Positions 22,331 through 35,044 of a stretch of 64,000 nt of DNA are shown here, piece by piece; the stretch's first letter is position 1, and the number at the start of each line of letters is the position of its first letter. The stretch comes from Nepenthes gracilis (lineage: Eukaryota > Streptophyta > Magnoliopsida > Caryophyllales > Nepenthaceae), in assembly GCA_033239525.1 (NCBI GenBank), contig BSYO01000013.1:10378501-10442500 (forward strand), written 5' to 3'. The position numbers and the translations under genes were made by a program. The notes under the pieces were generated by a model, which made no database searches, was not told the DNA's origin, and saw only the letters and a list, made by a program, of their open reading frames with translations.

Positions 22331-22537
22331 AAGCTATGGGTTCTCGCCCCTGGTATTCCCCACACAGCTGCTAGGATTTTGCAGGATGCTATAGCAAGGA
22401 AAATTAGTGCCACAGCTCTTGGTTCAATGGCACTCACACACTCCAGACGAAGCCACTTGGGAACCGGCACCGGAACTTTAGCAGGATTTTCCCGAGTTTC
22501 ACCTTGAGGACAAGGTGATTTTCGATGAGGATGGGCA
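22331..22537 (+). pseudogene. Gypsy-0 chromodomain-like C-terminus and end of pol
   Basis: Near 22420-22510 the reading VLVQWHSHTPDEATWEPAP and then FPEFHLEDKVIFDEDG matches the chromodomain found at the integrase end of plant chromoviruses, thought to guide insertion into heterochromatin. The frame runs to the LTR, and GATGAGGATGGGCA just before 22538 is the purine tract position. Confidence 0.8.
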
Positions 22538-22954
22538 TGTTACAGGCCTGACCACTAGAAAGCCAGCCTAGCTTTCGGCCCACCCCATGAACCCAGTTGA
22601 ACCTCACAGGAAGCTTCGCCGCAGTAGCCGATCCACCCGTATACCCAGAAAATACCACGATTTCATCTGACATTAAGCTATTACTTATTGTTATTTTTTC
22701 TGTTATTGGTGTTAATTCCCTTATTACGTGTAGGCCTGTTTCCACTTAATTTCCTTATTCTGTTATTAGGCTGACAGTATATGAATGAGAAGAAACGGCC
22801 TGTGATGGCTGAACAGATTACAACTAACTTCTCTCTCTCTTTTGCTCTGTGCTCTCCTCTTCTCTTCTCTATTGTCAGAATTTTTCCTTCCCTTCGCCAG
22901 CGGACCTCCCTTCCTCCGCTCGACTCCTCTCTTGATCTGTTGTTACCTGCAACA
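22538..22954 (+). repeat. Gypsy-0 3' LTR
   Basis: Starts TGTTACAGGCCTGACC and ends GTTACCTGCAACA. It matches the 5' LTR along its whole length with many scattered substitutions, and is followed by GGGGT. Confidence 0.95.
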
Positions 22955-22959
22955 GGGGT

Positions 22960-23868
22960 CATCTACAATGGGAGTGATCGAATGACTTGAATAAAAATCA
23001 GATTTTCTCCTCGCTCATGTTGCATTTGCTCTTCCAAAATAACTGATATATGTGAGATCTGCCATGTTTGCGTCAACAAAAACATCATATCGTAGAAGCG
23101 CAAGCATGCCGTAAAGGAAATGCTTTCTGGAAAGCTATCATTAGTGCAATAATGGGTGTCCTAACAATACCTGCTTTTTGATCATTCCTTCTTGGGATCT
23201 GCTAATCTTGACTAACTTTTATCGGCGTCTACATCCATTGAAATTTAGATTTTGGCTGGATGGTGTTGGATTGCTAGACAGGGATATCTTTTGATTGATT
23301 TTTCCAACTTTTCCAACCCATATTAGGGGTTTCGTTCACATCCATTGGATTTTCTGAAAAAACAAGCCTTTTCCTTCATTTCTCTTTATTATGTTTCTGC
23401 TTCGTTTTACCGTTTGATTTTCTTTTTATTTTCCTTTATTCTTTCCTCCCTTTGTAGGTGGGGTATCTAAAAAAGGCAGTGTATTTAAATTGGTCCTGAA
23501 GAAGCATGCTTATCTAATGTAACATTATACTGATATATGTAGTTTCAGCAGTACTATGGGCCTTAATTAAAATCTCTTAATATTTTAACCTTCGAATCTT
23601 TGTTTGGAAATTTATCGGTTCTAAACTCATTTCTCTGAACTAGTTAGTTGTCAACAACTTCTGTAATCCTCAGAAGCTGTAGTAATTGAGACTTTATATC
23701 GATAGTCTGCATGAAAGCTTCATATGAAGGTGATTTTCAACACATCCTCATGTTGTTAACTAGACGAGCTTTTTATAACTTCATCTTCCGCCTTGAGCTG
23801 GATGAGGAACTTTAGCCGAGATTCCTCAATTGGGAGGGGGGTAAAAGGCTCAAACCCTTGATTGAAGT
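22960..23868. other. Non-repetitive spacer between Gypsy-0 and the nested stack
   Basis: 909 bases. No frame of useful length and no family I recognise. There is a pyrimidine tract ending TTTGTAG at about 23456 followed by a short open stretch to a TAA, which would fit a last exon, but I have no homologue for it. ACTAC at 23869-23873 may be the left duplication of Gypsy-3. Confidence 0.4.
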
Positions 23869-23873
23869 ACTAC

Positions 23874-25332
23874 TGTCACGTCCCCGATCGCAAGTAGCAT
23901 AAATAAGTGCATAAACCAATGCCAGGATGCAGCCGTCTTATAAATAACTTTACACAAACCCACTGCAAAAAACAAAACCTAAAAATCAAAAGCCATACTC
24001 TGAAAGTGATTTCAAAATAATCAACCATTAGCTCAAAGAATATCCGAACAAGTTAGGAAAAAGCATCCATAACTAATGTCAAAAACACCAAAGTATGAAA
24101 TTAGAGTCATATGCAGAATGGCCATCCAATATGATTGTCCCAAACCTAAATTGTTAAGCCACAATCACAAAAAAGAAACAACTACAAATGATGAAACGAT
24201 AAATATTCTACAACCATTCCCCCAGAATAAACTCCTTATCTAATTATCTTGTAAAGAGAATCAAAGCTTGCATTTCTAAAAGGTTACAATAAATATAATA
24301 AGAGGTAATCTAACACTCAGTTTAGTTTACATAATGTATATATATGGATATCATAAAAATCATAAAAGAAATAAATAATAATCAAATGCTGAAATACCAA
24401 AGATGATAATAAATTTATAAAATTGTGTCAAAAAATAAGAAAATATAAGAATTAAATATCGGTGATAACCTCACTAATAATGGTCAAATAACAAAGACTA
24501 AGTTACCATTGCTTCCTCATAGCCCAAGCTATGCACACACTATTTATGACTGATAAATAAAAGGATTACATATTATTTTCTATAAATAAAAATAAACATC
24601 ACTTTATAAATTTGTGAATATCAGATACGACCTTTGATTAAAAATAATATACTAAAAAATATATAAATATATTTTATCAATTATTTACAGTGGTTCCTAA
24701 TTAGAAAAAGTAAAGGACCCCACACAAATAACAAATTTTCAAAAGTGAAATACAAATAAAATATAAAGTGGAGCTTTCATCAAATTTTTGTACAAAAAAA
24801 TGACATGCAAAGCTATTTACTCAAAAATCTAAAAATTTTCAAACAAATTTTCTGGAATTTGACATCAGCCTTTAAAACCTATGGATTTATAAGCAAACTT
24901 GTCATACATTCAAGAAAAATGCAAGAGAAGTACAAATGTAGTATATTCATGAGAATTTAAGATATGAAGGATGAAGAATATTTTAAAAAATTATCAATAT
25001 TTAAACAAATATATTTAGATATACTTGTCTTAATTTAAATTTATTAAAAGTTTGTTTAAAATCACCTCAAAATCACCTTTCTTCACATTCTCTTTCTTCT
25101 TTCTCACTCTCTTCTTCTTTCTTAAAACTCATCAAAGAAATGCCCAAAATCTTAAAGAAAATGCTTATATAGTTAAACTATGCAAGTATATCTATCAAGC
25201 GCATATTACGCAATAAATAATATTACACACATGCATGAGCGTCCCTCATATTGAGAACGAGTGCTAACCATTTTATTAACCCATGCATGATCATGCCTCT
25301 GCTATGCACAAGCATAACCTTATTAGCTAAAT
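23874..25332 (-). repeat. Gypsy-3 3' LTR, first part (LTR family 2)
   Basis: Starts on the plus strand TGTCACGTCCCCGATC. Matches 52140 onward: AAAACAAAACC(T/C)AAAAA, GTATGAAATTAGAGTCATA, CTCCTTATCTAATTAT, CCCATAGCCCAAGC and the ATTTTCTGGAATTTGACATC block near 24850. It is interrupted at 25333 by a solo LTR and goes on at 27996. Confidence 0.75.
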
Positions 25333-27990
25333 TGTGGCATACCATATTTTTAATCGAAAATTTGATAGAGTTTTAACTGTAATACAAACGTCAGCCAGAT
25401 ACAAAACCTGTATAATAATCCTGTACATCAAATATACAATCTCAACAATATCAGACGTCCATCAATATTAACCCCAACATTCAGATAACACAATAAACTA
25501 ACACAAGATCCTAAAAACTACCACAATCATTTCGTGGCTCCAACATTATATCTCCGGACATTACATCGGATACCTAGTGATGCCATTAGGTACCTGAAAC
25601 AAATTATAAAAACCTGCGAAAGTATAAACATCCATCGATACAACGGAAACTACATTATGAATATTTCCTTAATATCAACTTCATCATATACATATATCCG
25701 TGGATAAAATTCAATAGAAATATAGAATAATCCCATCAGAAGATATAAGACGGTAAAACTAGATCCATAAGATCATCTTCATCATCTTCGAGCCTATTCA
25801 ACTTAAAACCTCTACCCTACCTCAACGGGTGTAACTCATACTTATTCAGATGAAGAAAAATAGTAAGGGTGAGCCAAAAACTCAACAAAGCACATATATA
25901 AATCAAGGACATGCAATTTTCATATTCTAAAACATAATAATGCATATAGGAGAATACAAGGATGCATATGAGACTATAAATCATGGTTCAGAAAGAATGG
26001 TTTCATGATTTGTTTCATAATTCTTTGGTTTATTTCCTTGTCAATTTCTTAATTATTACTTTATCGCCAAAAACTTATTTCGTTGAGAAATCGGGACCAG
26101 TAGGCCTTACTGACCAAATGAGCGGTCGGTCGTAACTTGAATTGTATACACTCCACACAATATAAGGCTAATATCCTTCTATTCTCGACCCAGATGGGGG
26201 CCGTCTACATATTAACCCTATAGATGGGGCCGTAGTCAATAAGCTGCGAGTGGCATCTATAACAGACAATGACCTTTCACTATAATATATTAAGTCATGC
26301 CAAAAAATATCATCTACTAAAAATACGGTACAGGATATACAAATAGAGTAATCTTTGAGTTTCTACTATAATATTTATGGCAAGTCAAAGTTTATTATCC
26401 GTGTTCCTCGATTCAAGTTCTTAATTCCTTAGTTTTTTAGGGAATTCTGCTCCTAAATATATAATTCTTCGTTCCCACTCTTCTGAAGAACATTTCATAA
26501 TTCAATCAGTTTTTTATTCCATAGAATAGTTTATCAGTTCATTGCTTAAATATAGAATATCCCTTCTTGGTTCTTTTTTCATTAAACTTGTTTAGATTCA
26601 TATTTTCATATTTTTTCGTGAGTTTGAATTCTCATGCATTTATAATCCATGCATAATTCTTCTTTGGAGATTGGGGGATTAAGAATTCATTCTCATTTTA
26701 TGCCAAATGAAATTATATGGCTTCCGGTCGATAACCCTTTCATAATAGCTTCAAGACATGATTTCGGAATATATTCAATTAATATTTTTATAATAGATAT
26801 ATAATTGTTCATAAGGTTTGGAACAAGCAAAGAACTCTTACCACCACAAACTGAATGTAACTTTTGAGCGTCCGGATGTCAAATACCTTCCCGAGAACAT
26901 GCTATATAATTTTTGAAACTAAGATCATGCACAAATTACAATTAATTTGGATAAAGCCCAAATGGAGTGCGGGTTTGGGTTTCGGTGAGTATAAAACTCT
27001 ACGAAACTACAAATTCAGATTCCTAATTGATAAATTCACATATTCATGGTACGGGTAATAATATCTTAAAGTCAATTTATGTATGAATTTTAATTTAATT
27101 GGTAAACTCCTCCAGGTCATGGGTTTAGGGTTTCATGTCCAAAAATTGGTCAAAACTACTAAATCAGATATAGAATTCACATATTTGCTTGCCCAAGTTA
27201 TGGGTAACAATTATCTATGGCCAAATCACACATAAAATCCAAAATAAATTGTGAAATGGGTCCGGGCGTGGGTTAGGGTTCTGGTTTGTGAAAATCTGCC
27301 TAAATCTCACAAATCAGATATGAAGTCGAAATATTTTCATATTAGGGTCATGAGCATTCCAAAATATAAACTTATTTCGGTATCGGGACGAGGATACCCA
27401 AAAAAAATAATAGAAAAGTGTATGAACATAAAAGATGGGAGTATGAGTGCACTTGCCTTAATCCGATCTATCACTTCTCTAACTGACTTGAGTTCGGAAG
27501 AGGACTCCGGGAGCTTTGTTCTCCACTTGCTCTCTCTTCTTCTTCCCTCTCTCTCTCTTCCAGTGGAGAAAGGCTGCCAAATGCCCAAAAGAAACCGTCT
27601 CAGGTTTTGAAATCTCAGGCTAGCACTTGAGCGCCAACCCGGCGCCGAGCAGGCATCATGCCCGAGGCGCTGGCTCCCTGGAAACGACGCCTACCGCGGC
27701 ACTCGAGCTTTAAGGAGGCAGTTGCTCGACTCCGCTTCTGAAACATATTATGCCATGTACCATAAGCCTAATTTTAATTATATTAATTTAATATATTATG
27801 GTTATCATAAATTAGAACCCAAATCCTATTTACGAATTAATATTTTGAAATCATAACGCCAGTTTCCAAATCCACAAATTCTAAGTCTTCCAACCTTTCG
27901 ATTTAACTTCTCCTGTGACCTTAGACCTTGATTCACTTATATTAATTTAATTACTTCTAATTACTATATCGTAAAAACTGGTACCTTACA
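25333..27990 (-). repeat. Solo Gypsy LTR (family 1), copy B
   Basis: 2658 bases with a perfect duplication TAAAT (25328-25332 and 27991-27995). Plus-strand ends TGTGGCATACC and GGTACCTTACA. It follows the family throughout: CTCAACAAAG at about 25880, an AGGCCTTACTGACC block at about 26112, the CTCTCTCTTC tract at 27530-27560 and a GC-rich part (CACTTGAGCGCCAACCCGGC) at 27624-27643. The reading frame at 27251-27610 is a by-product of this LTR. Confidence 0.9.
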
Positions 27991-27995
27991 TAAAT

Positions 27996-28160
27996 AGTAA
28001 GAGTGTGCTTCTATAGTATACTAGTGTCACCTATTTTGTTGAGCCATATGTGAGTATACCTATGTACTGTACAAGTATCACCCTATTTTTCCAAGTGACA
28101 CACAAGCATGCCTTTGCTTTGCATGAGCTCCACCCACCGAAATGATTAAGTGATAAATAA
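27996..28160 (-). repeat. Gypsy-3 3' LTR, second part
   Basis: Continues the text broken at 25332. The repeated theme of CAAGCATGCCTTTGC and CATGAGC words corresponds to 54900-55050 of the other copy (CATGAGCATACCTC, CACGAGCGTCAC). The right limit is approximate. Confidence 0.55.
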
Positions 28161-29159
28161 TAACAAAGAAATCTAAATTACCATCCATAAATAATTAAAA
28201 ATCCTAAATAATATCAAATTTAGGTTAGTCACACCAAACTCAAAAAAGCAAAAGCAAAATAATCACGAACTACAACAAACATAAGATCCGATCAAACTAA
28301 CCTTATTCAATCTTCAAATAAAATATATAGCAACCTATACAAATCAAAAACTATTAGTAAGAAAAGTAGCTGACTAATATCGAAACTTATAATATTATTT
28401 TAAGTTATACATATCTAAAATAAACAAATTGAATAATAATCCCAACGTAAGTTCTAAATTTATATAAATTATAATAATTGAATATACAATAAATCTAAAT
28501 ATAAATTTCAAAACAAATTAAATACAAATTCAAAAATAAAATATAATTAAACCATCTTCAAGTCTCTTCTATCTGAATCCTACGAGCATTCTTAGCTCTT
28601 TAATCTAAAAAGTTAGAAAATATCACAAAATTATAATAAATCTAAATATACAATAAATCTAAATATAAATTTCAAAATAAATTAAATACAAATCTGAATA
28701 TCAAATATAATTAAACCATCTTTAGGTCTCTTCTATCCGAATCCTACAAGCATCCATAACTCTCAAATCTAAAAAGTTAGAAAATATGATAAAATTATAA
28801 ATATAAAACTCAAGAAGTATATGTGTATAATAATAAATATATGTCCATGAAATAGAATGAATGAACAAAAAAATAACAAAAACATGTGTAAAATCTAATG
28901 TCTAAATTTTAAACATGTACTCTAAATATTGAATGTTCAAATATCAAATGTCCATAAATGATTTAATATGTGAAATTTATAATATATATATAAATATCAA
29001 ATAATCTAAATTATATAAAATCATACAAAAATCAAGTCATATGCTTTTTAAAGGCTCAAATGTCTAAAATCCAATTCACATGATTTCAAAATGCTTAAAT
29101 ATTTAAAGTTAGATAAATTTAAATATTGTTTCTAAAATTTGCAAATATTTCAAAGGCTA
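28161..29159. repeat. AT-rich stretch with a tandem duplication, origin unclear
   Basis: No coding signal. A 164-base unit is duplicated: 28481-28644 and 28645 to about 28805, each with AATATACAATAAATCT, AATATAATTAAACCATCTT and AATCTAAAAAGTTAGAAAAT. By position this should be the first half of Gypsy-1's 3' LTR or the missing end of Gypsy-3, but it does not align with either by eye. Confidence 0.5.
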
Positions 29160-30221
29160 AACATTTTAAAACATCAAATATGATACGGATAAAAATCCTA
29201 AAAATATAATTACATGCATAATGAACATAAAGCATGAAAAAAATTAGAAATTTTTACCACCTTAAACCAAACATAACTTTAGAACTTTCGAATAATAAAT
29301 TTCGAATAATAAATTGCATATAATGTAATTTCTAGAGTATATACAAGATAACATAAATAGTGTACATATGAATAAATATCCCGATTTATATCCGACAATA
29401 TTTTCAATTTATATGAAATTAAAATATATAAAATATATGTGAATAAATACCAAATAATCGAAGTACCCACGTTCATAAAGCTAGAGTTTTAATTTTCTAG
29501 GCCAAATCATGTATAAGTTACAAATACAATGGGTAAAATCAAAGGGGCGTGAGTTAGGGTTTCGTGAGATGAAATACCACACAAATCTTACATATCGGAT
29601 ATAAAATCAAAATATTTACATGCTTATTATATGTGTATCATAAAAATAAAAGTATGGATGAGTATCAGGACAAAAATACCCAAAGAAATCTGAATAAAAA
29701 TTGAAAAGATACAATAAAAAAAAAAGTAAATAACAATTGTGCACTAAAAAATAAACCAAATATCCGATCTAAAAAATTTGTCTTAAATATTAGATCTAAA
29801 TTTGATTCTAAAAATTTAAAATTTTTTTGATCATCTTTTTTCTCTCTTCTTGTTCATGTTCCTCCCCTTGTCTCTGTCTCTTTCTAGATTGGTTCAAAAC
29901 TAAAATGTGCATGAGAAGCCTCATATATACAATCGATTTTTATAAATAGACTAGCGCTTAATTCTTCCTAATCCAACACAAGCATTACATCAAGCGTCAT
30001 TCAAGCACAAATATTCTAACACAAATGTGTATGAGCATTCTAAAAGTGCACCTACTACACCTGAGCATAAAGATAAGGGCCTCAAATATTAAACCTAATT
30101 TTAAATAATTTAATTTTTTCTCTAATTTTTCACATATTATTTTTTAAATTGCCTAAAATTATATTTATATTAACTTAACCAATTCTAATTACAATGTTTT
30201 AAAATTCATTTTACCTAAACA
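29160..30221 (-). repeat. Gypsy-1 3' LTR, recognisable half
   Basis: From about 29230 it matches 48540-49489 of the 5' LTR line by line: AAAAAAATTAGAAATTTTTACCACCTT, AATAAATATCCCGAT, AAATCAAAGGGGCGTGAGTT, AGGGTTTCGTGAGA. The GC-rich block present in the 5' LTR is reduced here. Plus-strand end TTACCTAAACA at 30221, where the family end is CCTTACA. The other half (left of 29160) is not recognisable. Confidence 0.78.
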
Positions 30222-31694
30222 CAATTATTCCTCACTTAGAAAATTTCATCATGAAATAAAAATGAATTAATAGAAGGTGTTATAATACACATACCTTGAA
30301 ATAAGTGGAAATACTTTGAAATTTCAAATCCTCTTTTTCCACATCTTATCTTCTTGGGGATGTAATTTCCTTTTAAGACCTTCATCCATAATATTTTGAT
30401 CAAGGGATGGTCTTTCAATGTAAAATCTAATCCTTCCAATCCAGAATCTGAACTAACTCCTCCAAATACAATCAAGTTTCTTGGATAACTTTAAGGTTCA
30501 TAATTGATAACATACAATGGGTTATAAACATACTTCCTCAACATCAAGACGTGGAATTCATTATGCACATCAGCCAAACTCAGCGGCAATGCCAACCGGT
30601 ACGCCACTTCTCCAATTCTTTCCAAAATTTCGAAGGGTCCTATAAATCGCAGCTTTAATTCCCCTTTAATACCAAATTTGAAAACTCCCTTCCACGGCAC
30701 TTCCTTCAGGAAAACAAAGTCGCCAACCTCGATTCTAAGTTCGGATCTCCTCTGATCAACATAACTCTTCTACTGATTTTAAGTCATTTTTAATTTCTCA
30801 AAAATCACTGCAATTTTTTCCAATATTTCTCTAATCACATTTGGACCCAAAAGACGTCTATCTCCTGTCTCCTCCCATCGGATTGAAGACCAGCACTTTC
30901 TACCATATAATGCCTCAAAAGAAGCCATGCTAATGCTCACTGAAAAACTACTATTATATGTGAATTCAGCCAACATTAGGTGATCATCCCAAATCCCTTT
31001 TAGCTCCACCACAGTGGTTCTAAGCATATCCTCCAATATCTGGATAGTTCACTCAGACTGGCCATCTGTTCGAGCTTGATATGTCGTATGAATTTTAGAT
31101 TTGTCACGAATTTTCGGTGCAAACTTTCAAAAAATTTAGAGATGAAACGTAGATCATCATCGGATACAATAGATGTTGGCACACTATATAGTCTAACAAT
31201 CTCATTGATGTACAATTGCGCCAGACGATGACGTCATCCAAATGGCTAGAAAATGAGCCGACTTCATCAGCCGATCCACAATGACCCAAATCGCATCATG
31301 ATTCCTCGGGGTCCTAGGCAAATTCAAAACAAAATTCAAAGAAATGTCCTCCCATTTTCAACTTGGAATAGGCAAAGGCTGCAACAAACCCATGGACTTC
31401 CTCCTCTCGACCTTCAACTACCGACAAACAAGATATCTGCCAACAAAAGTAATAATCTGCTTTTGTATTTTTTTTCACCAAAATATTTTCTTCAAGTTCT
31501 AGTACATCTTATTAATTCTAGGGTGGATGGTGTACCTAATTCGACGAGCCTCCTTCATGATTTCTTCTTTCAGATCCTTATCATCAGGTGTACACAAATG
31601 CTTCCGGAATATCAAGATTCCATCAGCACGGACAACAAAATCTTTCTGGGAGTCCCGATCAAGGTCTCCAATAATATCCATTAAGAATTGATCG
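30222..31694 (-). pseudogene. Gypsy-1 integrase and chromodomain-like tail
   Basis: Reads down the minus strand from the nested Copia. 31681-31499 (MDIIGDLDRDSQKDFVVRAD, then the HHCC entry RRIRYTIHP) is followed by 31289-30779 with the core in broken frames (STSIVSDDDLRFISKFFESL around the second aspartate, then DMLRTTVVELKGIWDDHLML). 30700-30491 carries KLRFIGPFEILERIGEVAYR. 30475-30236 has FTLKDHPLIKILWMKVLKG, the chromodomain position, with the aromatic pocket residues hard to place. The purine tract is at 30222-30240 (minus). Several stops; not functional. Confidence 0.85.
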
Positions 31695-32728
31695 TGTTAG
31701 AGACATTTGTCTTATTGGCATATTCCGTGACCATATGTATCATTGTTTTGATGTCGAGTTGTGGGTTGCCGGTTTAAAATTCATTAAAATTCTTTGTCCG
31801 CCCCTCCACGCGCTCGAGCACGCCCGTGGATCGCCCGCCGCTCGTGTGCCCGCTTGCCGCTCGAGCACATAATCGTAATGGGGCCGCTCGATGATCGCTC
31901 ACTACCCGCCGAGCTAATAAAACTGAAAGACATAGGCCGCTCGCCGCCCCCATGGCCGCTGCGCGCCAGGTTTCTCGCCAAAACCCTCGGCCGCTCGCCG
32001 CGCGGCAGAGCCCGCTCGAGCGGCGGCCCAACGGGCATTTTTGAACCTTTTTTGGCTCCAATATAAATATGGGACTTATATTTTTGAACCCTAAGACTTC
32101 TAGAAATCTGATGTGCGTGCCTCTTTGAGAAGAAAACCCTCTCATGCTTTAATATACTTGCACATCTTGAGAAAACTAATCACCAAAGGATTGTTCTACA
32201 TGCTCAAACTAGTTTTCTCACCAACTCTCTTTCACCATTGAAAGTTTGCCTTCTACCATTGTTGGAGACTTTGGTTCGTGAAGAAGGAGACTCGTTCGTG
32301 ATTGGAAATTCAAGTGGTTCGAGGGAAGATTGACGTGAAGACCGGAAGGAGTCCGGTTCCGTTGCCGCTGGCAAATCCAAGGAGTTCCTTGGTAGGGATC
32401 ACGTGTCGGGAGTAAGTCGGCTAGGTTAGCGCGTCGTTACCACCCGGGCTGTAAGTTGATTTTCATAGTGCATTGCTTCCCTGGCCGTTGAAGCCCGTAG
32501 TGTTTTTCTCGATACGGTGGGTATCGAGTTTTCACTTCGTCACCAAAAATCGGGTCTTTATTGTTGTTGTTCATTATTATATACATATTGCGCATGCTTA
32601 TTAGTTGCTTATACATCTAGAGTTAAATATCCCTTACGTGTATCGGATATTTAATTTAATTAATTTATTTTATTGCTTCGCTATACTTGTAACGGGTCGA
32701 AATACGGTAGCACCAAACGTGCTTTTCA
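31695..32728 (+). repeat. Gag-only Copia 5' LTR
   Basis: From TGTTAGAGACATTTGTCT to ACGTGCTTTTCA. A strongly GC-rich block at 31797-32040 has repeated CGCTCGAGC words. TATAAATATGGG at about 32062 could be the TATA box of the element's promoter. Confidence 0.95.
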
Positions 32729-32730
32729 AT

Positions 32731-32742
32731 TGGTATCGAGAC
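32731..32742 (+). other. Gag-only Copia primer binding site
   Basis: TGGTATCGAGAC two bases after the LTR; close to the methionine-tRNA site, with CG in place of CA. Confidence 0.85.
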
Positions 32743-32769
32743 TTACCCCGATCCGCGACCCCCGATCTA

Positions 32770-34597
32770 GATGTATACTAGTGGATCGCTCTCCGTTCCT
32801 CCCTCTTTGATGGGAGTAACTATGCTTATTGGAAGGTCGGATGAGAGCCTTCCTTAAATCAATGGATGAGCGTGTATGGGCGAGTACCCAAATTGGGTGG
32901 ACTCCACCTAAAAGTGGTGATGAGCTAAAAGCTCTCTTTGTGGTCAAAAGAAGAACTTGATGCTTGCAACTGGAATAGTAAGGGATTACATGCTATTTTT
33001 ATGGCTGTATCTCCCGATGAGTTTAAACGAATCTCAATGTGTGAGCTTTCTAAAGATGCGTGGGATATTTTAAAAACCACTCATGAAGGAACGAAACTAG
33101 TGAAAAATTTAAAACTGCAAATGCTCACCACTAGATTCGAAGAACTAAAAATGCAAGATGATGAAACCTTTGATGAGTTCTATGCAAAATTGAATGATAT
33201 TGTTAATTCTACATTTAATTTAGGAGAACGAATCCCGGAAAATAGGATTGTTAGAAAAGTTCTTCGATCTTTGCCCGAACGCTTTAGACCCAAAGTTACT
33301 GCCATTGAAGAAAGCAAAGATTTAGATAAATTGAAAATAGAAGAACTTGTAGGATCCCTACAAACATATGAGCTCACATTGCCTCAATCAAAGAAACAAA
33401 AAAATCAATTGCCTTAAAATCAAGTAGGAAGAGCGAAATCGGGATTCGATGAAGAATCGTGGTAGTGATGACGATTTTTCGTTATTTGTTAAGAATTTTA
33501 AAAATTCTTAAGGAAAAAGAACTCTTAAATCAGAGAAACTAGATGTGGACTTAAAACAATCACATAAATTTGAGAAGAAAGATCGACATGAGCTTAGGGA
33601 TTCCAAATCAAAAACTACTCAAAGAGTTCAATGTCATGAATGTAAAGGCTTTGGCCACTATCGGTCTGAATGTCCTAATCTTAAACGCCAACAAGGTCAA
33701 GCCTTTAAAGCTAATTTGACCCTAAGTGATGACGAAGAAGAAGAGGGTGAACCATGTTCTGAAAATGGGCCGGTCAAGTACATGGCTTTTATGACCTCTA
33801 TGTGTAGAAATTCAGTAGATAATTTTGATCAATCTGATGACTCTGAGGCCGAGTCAGAAGCTGAATTTGATGGCCTTCAAGAAGCTTACGATAAACTGTT
33901 TAGGGAATGCTTGAAAGCAAAGAAACAAAATAAAACCCTAAAACAAGAGGGTCATTGAGCTGAACAAGAAAGATTAGCTCTTCAATCCGAATTAGATTCT
34001 AAAACTCAAGAAATTGAGAATCAAAGTCTCATGTACTAAACAAATAACTACTTTAGAATCTAATCTTGAGGCCTCTCGAAAAGATTTGAAACAATTCATA
34101 AATGGGTCCACAAAATTAGATCACATGCTCGGATTGGGAAAAAGTGGTGGAAATAAATGGGTGTGGGGTATGTCTGCAAATATTGCTCGTAATGACATAA
34201 AATCTACAACCGTGTTTATTCCCGCCAAGAAAATTTCACATAATCATGCCCACTCACCCAAAGTCATCAAGGCCGTGCCTCAACGTGAGAATAATGATTT
34301 GGCTCACCTAATCTAGGTAATCACAAGGTTATGAATAATTTCTCCACCCCTAAATTTGTGCCAACCTGTCATGCTTGTGGAAAAGTTGGCCACATTCGTC
34401 CTCAATGCTACACTATAAATCATTGGTACAACCAACAAAAAGGGCTAAACATGAATCAACTTGTTGGTCACATTTTGCAGTTGAATAAACAAGTTAAAAT
34501 GTTAAATCAAAAAGTAGCATCGGGGAGACAAGTTTGGGTTAAGAAGAGTGAGCTACATGACCCCTTGGCCATTCGTGACAAAAAGGGGGAGACTTGA
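32770..34597 (+). pseudogene. Gag of the gag-only Copia, frameshifted
   Basis: Capsid/nucleocapsid protein. The start (32770-32937) reads FDGSNYAYWK, RMRAFLKSMDERVW and GWTPPKSGDELK with two single-base shifts. 32938-33417 is the UBN2 gag core (DACNWNSKGLHAIFMAVSPD, RIVRKVLRSLPERFRPKVTA). After a stop, 33545-33958 has the first knuckle CHECKGFGHYRSEC and an acidic patch. 34014-34316 is coiled-coil-like and then GLGKSGGNKWVWG. 34331-34597 has a second knuckle CHACGKVGHIRPQC and ends VWVKKSE. A full element would continue into protease here; instead the frame stops at 34595. The shifts are single bases, which suggests recent decay or consensus errors. Confidence 0.88.
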
Positions 34598-35044
34598 TTC
34601 TCTTTGATAGGGGGAGCTTAGGGGAGACGGAGCGGAGCCTACTTATTTTGGGGGTATTCTTGTTATTTTAGTTTATTATTACTGTTAGGGGGAGTATTGA
34701 TTATTTTCGTTAGGGGGATAATTGGTGTATGTTCTATTGTTGTAGCTGCTTCTCATGCTTATGTACCATGCACGCTGTTTTGTGTTTATTATTTTTGTAT
34801 TGCTGGTACTAACCTTACTTGATCAGGAAACTAGAGTGACACAGGCAATCAAGCAAGTCTTCATCACATCACATCGCCTCAGCAGCTCTTGTTTAGCTAT
34901 TTATTTTTTTTTTTTGTATTTTTGTGTATCACTAGGCGTAGGTTTTCATGTACACGGGTTTTATCTCGGTGGTGTCTAAACCCGTGATTCTCTTGTATTT
35001 ATTTATTTTATGAGTTTTGTCACGGAATTGCCAAAGGGGGAGAT
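34598..35044 (+). other. Non-coding 3' interior of the gag-only Copia
   Basis: Rich in GGGGGAG words (34611-34720) and ends in the purine tract 35033-35043. SIRE-type elements carry such text between pol and the 3' LTR, so this element kept both ends and lost the middle. The hydrophobic frame at 34755-34979 is not believable as a gene. Confidence 0.75.

Larger units (their letters stand above)
17520..22954 (+). mobile_element. Gypsy-0: complete-length but dead chromovirus
   Basis: 5435 bases with two LTRs (416 and 417), inverted ends TGTTGCAGG/CCTGCAACA and a perfect duplication GGGGT (17515-17519, 22955-22959). Order inside: gag with zinc knuckle, protease, RT, RNase H, integrase, chromodomain-like C-terminus, which is Ty3/Gypsy order. 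The chromodomain and closely spaced coding end suggest a short chromovirus (Reina-like), which is an inference. LTRs differ at many positions and coding parts have stops and frameshifts, so it is an old copy. Confidence 0.95.

Noticed and set aside
23083..23160. Possible short exon (AAGCGCAAGCATGCCGTAAA onward to a TAA)
   Set aside because: Has an AG before it and a stop after it, but no homologue is known and such stretches are common by chance.
27251..27610. 119-codon plus-strand frame
   Set aside because: It runs through the pyrimidine tract of solo LTR B; other copies of this LTR do not keep the frame.
31774..32145. GC-rich block with open frames on both strands, resembling a CpG-island promoter
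   Set aside because: It is the GC-rich part of the gag-only Copia LTR and is repeated at 35124-35427 with frame-breaking indels.
34755..34979. Hydrophobic 74-codon frame that might be an envelope-like or membrane peptide
   Set aside because: No signal or family match, T-rich composition, and it lies in the non-coding 3' interior.
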